Of a stretch of DNA of 36,625 nt, positions 8,412 through 16,251 are shown in pieces. Location of the stretch: NCBI GenBank assembly GCA_010206265.1, contig VIQV01000005.1:1-36625 (forward strand). The letters are read 5' to 3'. A model generated the notes under the pieces. That model was not told the origin of the DNA, searched no databases, and saw nothing but the letters and a program-made list of their open reading frames with translations. The number at the start of each line of letters is the position of its first letter. The stretch's first letter is position 1. Made by a program: the position numbers and the translations under genes. The DNA is from Lachnospiraceae bacterium MD329 (GTDB taxonomy: Bacteria; Bacillota; Clostridia; UBA1381).

Positions 8412-8586
8412 TGGATAAGTGCGTTAATAAGGGGTTCATACGCAGTGTATAAAATAAACGCTTTGAAAGTACAAAAATTGATGTGTGGACAGATTTAATT
8501 TATCCACACCATATCTTTCCTTAGGACGTTGATAAAATTTGGCTTTATATCTAAATAAAACATACTTTTCCAACAATCCACGCTGC
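8410..8586. other. oriC DnaA-box region between dnaA and dnaN
   Basis: Boxes seen: - strand TTATCCACT at 8410-8418 (over the dnaA stop), - strand TTATACACT at 8444-8452, a weak - strand CTGTCCACA at 8484-8492, a perfect + strand TTATCCACA at 8500-8508, and a degenerate CAATCCACG at 8574-8582. The last is followed by a short GC-rich linker (GCTGC) and then the trio tract. This layout matches the basal unwinding system described for Bacillus oriC. Confidence 0.85.
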
Positions 8587-8645
8587 TTATTACTACTACT
8601 ATTATAATTATATTTATTATATATAGATATATATAAATATTTTGG
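8587..8645. other. DnaA-trios and AT-rich DNA unwinding element
   Basis: Positions 8587-8604 read as six consecutive trinucleotides, TTA TTA CTA CTA CTA TTA; on the complementary strand each is 3'-(A/G)AT-5', the DnaA-trio motif that loads DnaA on single strands. From 8605 to about 8645 the sequence is nearly pure A/T, as expected of the first melted region. The dnaN ribosome site follows about 30 bases later. Confidence 0.8.
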
Positions 8646-8692
8646 TGAAATAAATTATCTACGTAAGATTTATAAAAGGAGATAAAACAGAA

Positions 8693-9826
8693 ATGAAATT
8701 AGTTTGCAGTAAACCACAACTTATTGATGTAATAAATACAGTTCAGAGAGCAATAGCACCTAAAACAGCTCTTCCAATACTTGAATGTATTAAGATTGAC
8801 GCTAATGGTGACGGTAATGTAGTATTTACAGGTAATAATATTGATATTTGTATTGAATATAATACAAAATGTACTGTTACCGAGGGTGGTACTATCGCTA
8901 TAGCTTCGAAGATGTTCGGAGAAATAGTAAGACGTCTGCCTGAAGGTGATGTTACTATAAGTGTAAATCCATCTAATTTTATTACTAAAATAAAAAGCGG
9001 TTCAAGTGAATTTAATATTCAGGGAATTGCTCCTGATGAATTTCCTGACGCTCCTATACTTGATGAAAAATTCAGATTTACTTTGAATGAAGGTTCTTTA
9101 AAAAAGCTTATAAGAAAAACAATATCTTTTGTTGCTCAGAATGAGGGTAAGAAACCTGTTCTTACGGGAGCGCTTTTTGAAATTAAAGATAATTCATTGA
9201 ATGTTGTTGCGTCGGACGGTCATAGACTTGCAGTTGTAAAAGAAGAAATAAAAGAAACTGTAAATAACTATAAGTTTGTTGTACCGGGAATGACTTTGCG
9301 CGAACTTATAAAAATATTAAAAGACGAGGAAGATTCAGTTAATATTATAGTTTCAGACAGAACTGTTTTGTTTGATTTTGGTTATTATCAGGTTTATTCC
9401 AGACTTCTGGACGGTGAATTTTTAAAGTATGACGCAATTATATCTGCAGTTAATACTATAAATGTTGTGGCTGAAAAAAGATATATAATGGATAGTCTTG
9501 AAAGAGCTCAGCTTTTAATAAATGATGATATTTCGGCTAAGTCAGAAAATAAAGTTCCTGTACGTTTTAATATTGCATATGATAAAATAGATGTTTCCTG
9601 TATAACAGGTAAAGGACAGGTTAATGATACTGTTCCCGTAGAGCTTGACGGCGGTGAGCTTATTATCGGTTTTAACTGCAGATTTTTGCTTGACGCTCTT
9701 TCGGCTTGTGATGAAGAACAGGTTAAAATGGAATTTTCAGCTCCGACAAGCGGTTGTTTTATAAGAAGTGTAAATAATGATGATTCGTATATCTATATGA
9801 TATTGCCCGTGAGGTTGTATAACTGA
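8693..9826 (+). CDS. dnaN: DNA polymerase III beta subunit (sliding clamp)
   Basis: The beta clamp is a ring-shaped dimer that tethers the replicative polymerase to DNA. The 377-residue length and three-fold repeated clamp fold fit the family. Recognisable stretches are MKLVCSKPQLIDVINTVQRA with APKTALPILECI at the N-terminus, a central TGALFEI followed by VASDGHRLAV, and a C-terminal YIYMILPVRL, which lines the partner-binding pocket. AAAGGAG sits 12 bases before the ATG. It lies immediately right of the unwinding element, and the next gene starts one base after its stop. It is G- and T-richer on the coding strand than dnaA. Confidence 0.98.
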   Translation: MKLVCSKPQLIDVINTVQRAIAPKTALPILECIKIDANGDGNVVFTGNNIDICIEYNTKCTVTEGGTIAIASKMFGEIVRRLPEGDVTISVNPSNFITKIKSGSSEFNIQGIAPDEFPDAPILDEKFRFTLNEGSLKKLIRKTISFVAQNEGKKPVLTGALFEIKDNSLNVVASDGHRLAVVKEEIKETVNNYKFVVPGMTLRELIKILKDEEDSVNIIVSDRTVLFDFGYYQVYSRLLDGEFLKYDAIISAVNTINVVAEKRYIMDSLERAQLLINDDISAKSENKVPVRFNIAYDKIDVSCITGKGQVNDTVPVELDGGELIIGFNCRFLLDALSACDEEQVKMEFSAPTSGCFIRSVNNDDSYIYMILPVRLYN

Positions 9827-9827
9827 T

Positions 9828-10457
9828 ATGAAAATTAAAACTCTTAATAATTATATAAACGACGAAAATACATATATTGTGTATGACGAAAATACTAAAA
9901 ACGGGCTTGTTATAGATCCGGGTTATAATTGTGACGGAATTTTAAAAGCCGCGTCAGATGATGAATTGAATATAAAATATATTTTAATAACTCATTGTCA
10001 TTATGATCATATAAGTGATTTAGAGGAATTAAGGGAAAAGACTAAAGCTCCCCTTGTAAGCAGTAAATGGGGTAGTGTAAATATAGGTAATCCTGATATA
10101 AATCATTCAGTATTGGGACTTGGTTATGCCCTTTCTGCAAAAAAGAGCGATATAATTTTAAATGATAATGAGGAACTGACTCTTGATTCTATTAAAATAA
10201 AATGTATTTATACTCCGGGTCATACAAATTGCGGTGTAAGTTATCTGATAAATGGTAAAAAGCTTTTTGTCGGTGATACGTTATTTTTAAGAAGTATCGG
10301 AAGATCTGATTTACCGACAGGGGACAGCGAAACGCTTGTTTCGTCGATAAAAAATAAATTATATACTCTTGATGATGAAATTGATGTATTTACAGGTCAC
10401 GGATCTGTTACAACAATAGGATATGAAAAGAAGTTTAATATGTTTGTAAAAGGATAA
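9828..10457 (+). CDS. Metallo-beta-lactamase-fold hydrolase (glyoxalase II-like)
   Basis: This 209-residue protein is a compact MBL-fold hydrolase of the hydroxyacylglutathione hydrolase-like group. The zinc motif THCHYDH (H56, H58, D60, H61) is intact, as are the later ligands in YTPGHTNCG, the bridging aspartate in FVGDTLF, and a C-terminal TGHGS. It lacks the C-terminal helical substrate domain of true glyoxalase II, so the substrate cannot be named; small bacterial members act on various thioesters. The gene begins one base after the dnaN stop, with GAGG inside the dnaN end, so it is probably translated with dnaN. Confidence 0.88.
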   Translation: MKIKTLNNYINDENTYIVYDENTKNGLVIDPGYNCDGILKAASDDELNIKYILITHCHYDHISDLEELREKTKAPLVSSKWGSVNIGNPDINHSVLGLGYALSAKKSDIILNDNEELTLDSIKIKCIYTPGHTNCGVSYLINGKKLFVGDTLFLRSIGRSDLPTGDSETLVSSIKNKLYTLDDEIDVFTGHGSVTTIGYEKKFNMFVKG

Positions 10458-10485
10458 ATCTGAGAAAGGGATATTTTTTTATAAA

Positions 10486-11937
10486 ATGCTTATTCAGCAA
10501 AACGGTTATGAATGTGATTATGAAATGAGGCTTTTTTATAAGCTTTTTTTCGGTGAAGATGAAGATGTATGTGTATATTCGAATTTTGAATATGAAAATA
10601 ATGTTATAAATGTGTATACTCAGATAATTTATGAGGGTGAAACATATTTTGATGATTTTTATTACAGCTTTAATTCAGATAATAAAAAAAAGCAGTTTAT
10701 TAAAAAGATATTTACGACTTCCTGTACGAAGTCGTTTTGTCATACTGCGTCTAAAATTAAAAATGTAAATTTGCCGTGGGGAGTTATGTCGGGAATAAGG
10801 CCTGCAAAACTTGTTAGAGAGCTTTTTGATGAAGGTCATAACGATAATGAAGTTACGGATATTTTAAAAGATATATATGAAGTGGCTGATGAAAAAATAA
10901 ATCTTGCAAAAACGGTTGCTAAAAATGAAGAAAAACTTTTAAATGAAATAGGTGAAAACAGCGTAAGTATTTATATAGGCATACCATTTTGTCCTACAAG
11001 ATGTCTTTATTGTTCTTTTGTTTCGACTGATATACGTGTCAGCGGAAAGTATATTGATGGATTTGTTGAAAAATTACTTTTGGAAATAGATAAAACTGCT
11101 GAAATAATAGAAAAAATGGGAGCGTATGTTGAAAATATCTATATAGGCGGAGGAACTCCGACAACGCTTGAACCTTACCATTTAAAGAAAATATTTGAAC
11201 GTTTGTACAATAATTTTGATTTTGACAGAGTAAAAGAATTTACTCTTGAGGCAGGGCGCCCTGATACTATTACGCGTGAAAAACTTATTGAGGCTAAAAA
11301 CGGAGGAGTAAACAGAATAAGTATAAATCCTCAGACAATGAATGAAATTACTCTTGAAAAAGTTGGCAGATTTCATACGCCTGATATGGTGAAAGAATGT
11401 TTTAAAATGGCGCGTGAAATTGGTTTTAAAAATATAAATATGGATTTAATTGCAGGACTTCCTGATGAAACTGTTGAAATGTTTAAATACAGTCTTGATG
11501 AGGTTATAAAACTTAACCCTGAAAATATAACAGTTCATTCTATGTGTGTAAAGCGTGCGGCGTCGCTTAGGCTTACCGATACTATGTTGGCGCAGGCGAA
11601 GGATATGAATGAAATGCTTTCTTATACTCAGAAAAGAATGGAAGAAACTGAAAGAAAACCATATTATATGTACCGTCAGAAAAATATATCGGGTAATCTT
11701 GAAAATGTAGGTTATGCGAAAGAAGGTTATATGAGTACATATAATATAAATATTATGGAGGAAAAACAAACTATAATTGCTCTTGGCGGGGGAGGGTCAA
11801 CCAAAATAGTAATGGATGACAGGATTGAAAGAATTTTTAATTTTAAAGATCCTCTTGAATATATAAAAAGGTTTGATGAAATTCTTGAAAAGAAAGATGA
11901 AATATTAAAAATATTGGACGGTGAAAAAAATGGCTGA
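10486..11937 (+). CDS. hemZ: Oxygen-independent coproporphyrinogen III oxidase-like HemZ
   Basis: HemZ is a radical-SAM enzyme named for converting coproporphyrinogen III to protoporphyrinogen in anaerobic haem synthesis; the activity of many clostridial members is unproven. The protein has 483 residues. An N-terminal extension of about 160 residues precedes the radical-SAM core, as in HemZ. The cluster motif CPTRCLYC provides C169, C173 and C176 (CX3CX2C), followed by IYIGGGTPTTLEP. The C-terminal HemN-like region includes YYMYRQKNISGNLENVGY. No other haem genes are in the window. The ribosome site AGAAAGGG is about 16 bases before the ATG, a long spacing. Its stop overlaps the next gene by 8 bases. 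Confidence 0.92.
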   Translation: MLIQQNGYECDYEMRLFYKLFFGEDEDVCVYSNFEYENNVINVYTQIIYEGETYFDDFYYSFNSDNKKKQFIKKIFTTSCTKSFCHTASKIKNVNLPWGVMSGIRPAKLVRELFDEGHNDNEVTDILKDIYEVADEKINLAKTVAKNEEKLLNEIGENSVSIYIGIPFCPTRCLYCSFVSTDIRVSGKYIDGFVEKLLLEIDKTAEIIEKMGAYVENIYIGGGTPTTLEPYHLKKIFERLYNNFDFDRVKEFTLEAGRPDTITREKLIEAKNGGVNRISINPQTMNEITLEKVGRFHTPDMVKECFKMAREIGFKNINMDLIAGLPDETVEMFKYSLDEVIKLNPENITVHSMCVKRAASLRLTDTMLAQAKDMNEMLSYTQKRMEETERKPYYMYRQKNISGNLENVGYAKEGYMSTYNINIMEEKQTIIALGGGGSTKIVMDDRIERIFNFKDPLEYIKRFDEILEKKDEILKILDGEKNG

Positions 11938-12913
11938 TGAAAATACTCTGAATAAAATAATGGACGAATACGAGGAACTTCGTATGAAATCAGCATTGGA
12001 AAGACAAAAACGTATAGAGGAAGTAAACAGAAATATTCCGCGTATAGGTGAAATAGATAAGGAAATATTCAGACTTGGAGTACAGAATACAACAAATATT
12101 TTTAAAAATCCTGAAAAGAAAGATGAATATAACAGCAGTTTTAAAAGTAGTTTAAAACTTTTAACTGAAGAAAAGGAAAGTTTATTAAACGAAAATAAAA
12201 TAGACAGAAACTATGATAAATATGTTTATTCCTGCAGTGAATGTTCTGATACGGGATATATGCCTGATGGTAAAAAGTGCCGTTGTTTTAAACAGAAACT
12301 TATAAATGAGGCATATTCAATGTCAAATATGGCTGAAATTGTGAAAAACCAGAATTTTAATACTTTTTCATTTGATTATTATTCAAAAGAAAGTCAGAAT
12401 GGCGAAACTTCTCCGTATGAAAATATGGTAAGAATTTATAATAGTTGTAAACGTTTTTGTGAGAATTTTGACGGTGAAGTTAAAAGCCTTTTGTTTTACG
12501 GACCTACGGGACTTGGAAAAACATTTCTTTCGAGTGCGGTTGCAAAGGAAATAATGGATAGAGGCAAAACAGTTGTATATACAAGAGCAACGCGTCTTTT
12601 TGCAATGAATGATGATTATAAATTCGGCAGAAACGCGGACAAGTCGTTAATAGATAATGTTTACAGCGCAGATTTACTTATAATAGATGATTTGGGAACA
12701 GAACCGTATAATAAAAATAGTATATCATTTTTGTTTGATGTAATAAATGAAAGAATAGCTCAGAATAAGAAAATCATTATAAATACAAATTTACAGATAA
12801 ATGAATTGACAAAGCTTTACAGTACGCGTTTTACTTCAAGATTATATGAATATTTTATTCTTTATAAATTTTATGGTGAAGATATAAGAATACAGAAATT
12901 AAAAGAATTTTAA
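11930..12913 (+). CDS. DnaC/DnaI-like AAA+ ATPase, probable helicase loader
   Basis: This 327-residue protein belongs to the DnaC/IstB-like AAA+ group. Walker A is GPTGLGKT (about 191-198) and Walker B is LLIIDDLGTEP, the DnaC-family pattern. The N-terminal half is charged and helical and contains a zinc-binding set, CSEC with CRC about ten residues later (C102, C105, C117, C119), as in clostridial DnaI-like proteins. Its place three genes behind dnaN and next to oriC suggests it loads the replicative helicase; this is inference. No transposase partner is nearby, so IstB is unlikely. I chose ATG 11930 because GGACGG lies about 8 bases upstream; a GTG nine bases earlier has no spacing. It overlaps hemZ by 8 bases. 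Confidence 0.87.
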   Translation: MADENTLNKIMDEYEELRMKSALERQKRIEEVNRNIPRIGEIDKEIFRLGVQNTTNIFKNPEKKDEYNSSFKSSLKLLTEEKESLLNENKIDRNYDKYVYSCSECSDTGYMPDGKKCRCFKQKLINEAYSMSNMAEIVKNQNFNTFSFDYYSKESQNGETSPYENMVRIYNSCKRFCENFDGEVKSLLFYGPTGLGKTFLSSAVAKEIMDRGKTVVYTRATRLFAMNDDYKFGRNADKSLIDNVYSADLLIIDDLGTEPYNKNSISFLFDVINERIAQNKKIIINTNLQINELTKLYSTRFTSRLYEYFILYKFYGEDIRIQKLKEF

Positions 12914-12940
12914 AAGGACGGCATTTGCCGTCCTTTTAAA
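12909..12940. terminator. Bidirectional terminator behind the helicase-loader gene
   Basis: A 14-base-pair stem (12909-12922 with 12927-12940, loop ATTT) has a GGACGGC core and A/T arms that give T runs on both strands. It contains the stop codon of the + strand gene and lies just past the end of the - strand lipoprotein gene. Confidence 0.9.
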
Positions 12941-12946
12941 TCCGAG

Positions 12947-13240
12947 TTATGGATTTGTAATATCTTTAGCTGCGTCGCCTACGCCTTTAGCCGCGTCACC
13001 TACAGCTTCGCCTGCGTCCTCAACAACATTACCTGCGGCATTACCTATATCTCCGACAGCATTGCCTGCGGCATTACCTGCGTTTTTAGCGTCATTTGCT
13101 ATATTGCCATTAGGGCTTGCAGTAGCCTGCGCTGTTGCTTTTGGTGATGCAGTAGGTATAACTTCTGCTTTTTGATTGCCGCAGCCTGTAAGTGCGGCAA
13201 CTGTTAATACTGATAATAAAACTAATTTTATAGTCTTCAT
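12947..13240 (-). CDS. Small alanine/glycine-rich lipoprotein
   Basis: A 97-residue protein with a lipoprotein signal: charged MKTIK, a hydrophobic run, then the lipobox LTGC with the cysteine about 20 residues in. The mature part has a short threonine/alanine/proline linker, then about 45 residues of near-repeats such as GNAAGNAV, GNAAGNVV, GEAVGDAA and GVGDAAKD, which would form a small-residue amphipathic helix. I do not recognise the family. It should be anchored to the outer face of the membrane. The start is the ATG at 13240, with GGAGG 8 bases upstream; an upstream TTG overlaps that ribosome site. It is convergent with the helicase-loader gene. Confidence 0.8.
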   Translation of the reverse strand: MKTIKLVLLSVLTVAALTGCGNQKAEVIPTASPKATAQATASPNGNIANDAKNAGNAAGNAVGDIGNAAGNVVEDAGEAVGDAAKGVGDAAKDITNP

Positions 13241-13355
13241 TTTTAATTCCTCCAATTTAATTTATAAATTAAGATATTAATATTATTATCATTTTTTCTG
13301 GTTTTATGAGTTTTTTTTGAGAAATTTGTTTATTAAAAAAAATTTTTTCATTTTT

Positions 13356-13382
13356 GGGAACAAAACAGATGTTGTTATCGTC
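13356..13382 (+). promoter_or_regulatory. ECF-sigma-type promoter before the stalk-domain gene
   Basis: GGGAAC (13356-13361) and CGTC (13379-13382) are exactly 17 bases apart, the layout of extracytoplasmic-function sigma promoters. The same AAC-N17-CGT pattern precedes the sigma-factor gene at 25718-25744. I see no good sigma-A promoter at this spot. Confidence 0.55.
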
Positions 13383-13417
13383 TAATATATTAGTAACACA
13401 GAAAGGAAATGTTAAAA

Positions 13418-14581
13418 ATGAAAAAAAATTTAATTACACTACTAACAGTGGCAGCAATGCTGTCATCAACATCAGCAGTATTTGCTGACACAATACCGGC
13501 AACTGAAATTGTTCCGGCACAGGATATTATGAATAAGCCTGCTGAACCTGATACACCATTTGAGGATATAATTCAGGGAGACGTTATGCTTATATCAGAA
13601 AGAGTAAATGTTATTTCTCCGAGTTACATATCAAATTCTGTAACTGTTACAGAAGTAACAGATGAGAAAATCTCAACAACAACAGATGAAAAAGACGCAG
13701 AAAATCCTGAAAAAACAATAAATTATACTGTTTCGGATAATACAATTGTTTTAGGATATGCAAAAGGCGATGTAAAGGAAATTAAGAACATCAAAAAGGG
13801 AGATAAAATAACGGTTTATTCAAACGCATATGCGCCTGCACCGCTTATTCTTCCTCCGCAGTATCAGGCAGATGTGATTTTTGTTCAAGATAATCTTGAA
13901 ATAAGCTCACTGAGATTTGCTGATGTAGATACATACGTTAAAGGCGAAGATGAAATGTTTGTAAATTTATCTAATACACTTGCTTTAAATCTTGCTGATG
14001 ATACGGAAATTGTTGACAGAGAAGGTAAGAAAGTTGACGCTAAAGAGCTTGATAAAAAAGACCTTGCTGTAATCTATACTTCATCAACAAAGAGTATTCC
14101 TGCTCAAACAACTCCTGTTAAAGTAGTAGTTCTTGGTGAAAATGAAATGGCTTTAAAGGCTCTTGAATCAGCAAATACTGAAGCAACTCCTGCACCTGAA
14201 GCAACACCTGAGGTTACTCCTGAAGTAACTGATGCACCTGTTGATTATACAACTGTTCAGAATATAACAGTAGGAGAAACAGTAATCACTAACGTTTATA
14301 AGGAAAATGATACTTTAATGGTTCCTTTAAGAGAGATTGCTGAAAAACTTGGATTTACAGTTGAATGGGACGGCGAGCTTAAAGCTGTTATGATTAACAG
14401 CGGAATGTATAGTCTTAAAATTGGTGAAAACGCTTACGGAAAAGGTAAAATGATGCCTCAGCCGTTAAAGGCAGCGCCTGTAATCAAAGATGATGATTTA
14501 ACATATGTTCCTGTTGAATATTTTACAGAATTGCTTGAATCAAATGATTCAATAGTTCTAAATTATGAGAATGCTGAATAA
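13418..14581 (+). CDS. Secreted protein with C-terminal copper-amine-oxidase-like stalk domain
   Basis: This 387-residue protein has a clear Sec signal peptide ending near SAVFA-DT. A region of about 220 residues follows with repeated acidic beta-like segments; I do not recognise it. Next is a proline/threonine linker (ATPAPEATPEVTPEVTDAP) and, from about residue 265, a copper amine oxidase N-terminal-like domain: VPLREIAEKLGFTVEWDGEL, then DLTYVPVEYFTELL. That domain is a non-catalytic stalk common on clostridial surface proteins. No LPXTG or SLH anchor is present. The ATG at 13418 is 10 bases after GAAAGGA; the ATG at 13409 is too close. An ECF-type promoter lies 36 bases upstream. Confidence 0.85.
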   Translation: MKKNLITLLTVAAMLSSTSAVFADTIPATEIVPAQDIMNKPAEPDTPFEDIIQGDVMLISERVNVISPSYISNSVTVTEVTDEKISTTTDEKDAENPEKTINYTVSDNTIVLGYAKGDVKEIKNIKKGDKITVYSNAYAPAPLILPPQYQADVIFVQDNLEISSLRFADVDTYVKGEDEMFVNLSNTLALNLADDTEIVDREGKKVDAKELDKKDLAVIYTSSTKSIPAQTTPVKVVVLGENEMALKALESANTEATPAPEATPEVTPEVTDAPVDYTTVQNITVGETVITNVYKENDTLMVPLREIAEKLGFTVEWDGELKAVMINSGMYSLKIGENAYGKGKMMPQPLKAAPVIKDDDLTYVPVEYFTELLESNDSIVLNYENAE

Positions 14582-14591
14582 TTAAGGTGAT

Positions 14592-14624
14592 AAAAAATGA
14601 CTGTCTTTATGACAGTCATTTTTT
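14592..14624. terminator. Bidirectional terminator
   Basis: A 14-base-pair stem (14592-14605 with 14611-14624, loop TTTAT) is flanked by A and T tracts. It serves the stalk-domain gene on + and contains the stop codon of the rRNA methyltransferase on -. Confidence 0.92.
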
Positions 14625-15974
14625 CAATCTCAGATATTTTGGAAAATGATTTTTTAAAATACCGTTTGACGCTTTACCCCAGCTAAGAGGGAAACCATCA
14701 ACAGTAACAGCGCACCAGCCTTTTTTATCACATTCAATTGTCTGACCCAGCATATATAATTTTAATTTTTCGCTGTTCACGTTAAAATCCAGCGTATTTT
14801 TAATATCGTCTTTCTTTAATGATGTACACAATGCCCACGACGGTTCAAACCGACCTTTTCGGCAAATACCAAGCGGCAGTCCTGCACGGATTGTTTTAAT
14901 TTTATCAATATCAATTTCTTTAGGTTTTAAATAAAGATTTTCACCGAATAAACAAAATTCACCGTCAAGTTTTATATTTAAAAATTCATTTTCAAATTCA
15001 CGATACAGTTTTTCACCGTCACATTTTTTTGATTTTACCGCGGCTCGCTGATGCTCGCCGTTTTCCCTATCAAGATTACGGAATAACGCAATAAAGTGAC
15101 CCTCTCCTTTATTTTTATGAGGAAAAATACGTCTTGTATCTTCCATATTATAATTAGAATCTGACCATTCCGTTTTTCCTTGTGAAAGCATATTGAGATT
15201 ATTGGGTTTTATAAGCTCTGCATTATAATTATTTAATATGTAAGCACAAATTTTTTCGTTTTCTTCAGGTGCAAATGTACAGGTCGAATAGACAAGATAT
15301 CCGCCGCCTCGGAGCATTTTAAATGTACAGTCAAGAATATGTTTTTGCCGTTCTCCGCACGAAATTGTGTGCTGAATACTCCATTCATCAATTGCCTGCG
15401 GTTCTTTACGAAACATTCCCTCACCGCTGCAGGGAGCGTCTACAATTATTTTATCAAAAAAATTTGGATATTTTTCAGCTAATCTCTGAGGTGTTTCATT
15501 TGTTACCACACAATTTTTCAAACCGAAACGGTCTATATTGTCGGCAAGAATATTAGCTCTGCTTTTTACAATTTCATTAGCGACAAGAAGTCCTTTTTCA
15601 CCTAAAAGAGCGCCTGCCTGAGTAGCTTTTCCGCCTGGAGCGGCGCATAAATCAAGAATATAGTCGTCCTCATTTACAGGCAGCGCTGAAACTGTAGACA
15701 TTGCGCTCGGCTCCTGAAAATAGAAAAGACCTGCCGTATGGTATGGGTGGTTACCCGATATTTTGGATTTATCGGCATAAAAACCATTTTCACACCACGG
15801 AATATTTTCTAAAGTACCGAATTCATTTTTTATAAGTTCGTCTATACCGTTCTTTTTGGTGTTTATTCGTATACCGTTGTATACAGGATTTTCTGTAAGA
15901 GCGCGTAAAAAGTCGGAATATTCGTTATTTAGCATATTTTTCATTCTTAATTCAAAATCTTGTGGTAAAATCAT
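14616..15974 (-). CDS. RsmF/RsmB-family rRNA cytosine-C5 methyltransferase
   Basis: This protein of the NOL1/NOP2/Sun family has 452 residues and methylates a cytosine in 16S rRNA (RsmF-like by length and the C-terminal extension). Visible motifs are the SAM loop DLCAAPGGKATQ, the first catalytic cysteine region VDAPCSGEGMFRK, and the second in VYSTCTFAPEENE. A PUA-like or RsmF C-terminal domain of about 150 residues follows, ending in a segment with WGKASNGILKNHFPKYLRL. The ATG follows AAAGGAG by 7 bases. It is divergent from rpoB, filling the place where rplJL usually stand. The target nucleotide cannot be told from sequence alone. Confidence 0.9.
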   Translation of the reverse strand: MILPQDFELRMKNMLNNEYSDFLRALTENPVYNGIRINTKKNGIDELIKNEFGTLENIPWCENGFYADKSKISGNHPYHTAGLFYFQEPSAMSTVSALPVNEDDYILDLCAAPGGKATQAGALLGEKGLLVANEIVKSRANILADNIDRFGLKNCVVTNETPQRLAEKYPNFFDKIIVDAPCSGEGMFRKEPQAIDEWSIQHTISCGERQKHILDCTFKMLRGGGYLVYSTCTFAPEENEKICAYILNNYNAELIKPNNLNMLSQGKTEWSDSNYNMEDTRRIFPHKNKGEGHFIALFRNLDRENGEHQRAAVKSKKCDGEKLYREFENEFLNIKLDGEFCLFGENLYLKPKEIDIDKIKTIRAGLPLGICRKGRFEPSWALCTSLKKDDIKNTLDFNVNSEKLKLYMLGQTIECDKKGWCAVTVDGFPLSWGKASNGILKNHFPKYLRLKK

Positions 15975-16026
15975 ATATTTTCTCCTTTGTTAAAAGAAAA
16001 AGTTTTAAAAAAAACCGCTTTATCCC

Positions 16027-16055
16027 TTGACAAAACGGTAAATTTGTGATAGTAT
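16027..16055 (+). promoter_or_regulatory. rpoB promoter
   Basis: TTGACA (16027-16032) and TAGTAT (16050-16055) are 17 bases apart, with TGA directly before the -10 (extended type). Transcription would begin near 16062, about 190 bases before rpoB. Confidence 0.7.
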
Positions 16056-16061
16056 AGTAAA

Positions 16062-16251
16062 CTGTACCTTAGACTTTAAATTTCAAAGTCTTCGGGTATT
16101 ATCTCTTAACTTTTACATTATCATTGTATGTATTCTATCACAATTATATACAAAATGCAACCCCGAAATTTGAGGAAAAATTCGGAAGGAATTTAAGAGA
16201 TTGAGTAAAAACACTGAAACTACTTATAAAATGATGAGGTGATTGAAGAAA
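16062..16251 (+). promoter_or_regulatory. Structured 5' leader of rpoB (predicted three-way junction)
   Basis: By eye the leader folds well. A first hairpin pairs AGACTTT (16071-16077) with AAAGTCT (16085-16091). Then ATCTCTTAA (16101-16109) pairs perfectly with TTAAGAGAT (16193-16201), closing a domain that contains two hairpins: 16124-16132 with 16145-16153 (nine pairs, one G-U) and CCGAA (16163-16167) with TTCGG (16181-16185). There is no T run after it, so it is not an ordinary attenuator. The ribosome site (AGGTG, 16237-16241) lies outside. I do not recognise it as a known riboswitch or L10 leader. Confidence 0.5.

Noticed and set aside
11930..12913. IstB transposition helper instead of a helicase loader
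   Set aside because: No transposase, inverted repeats or other mobile-element sign is nearby, and the gene sits in the dnaN-hemZ run with an N-terminal zinc motif typical of DnaI-like loaders.
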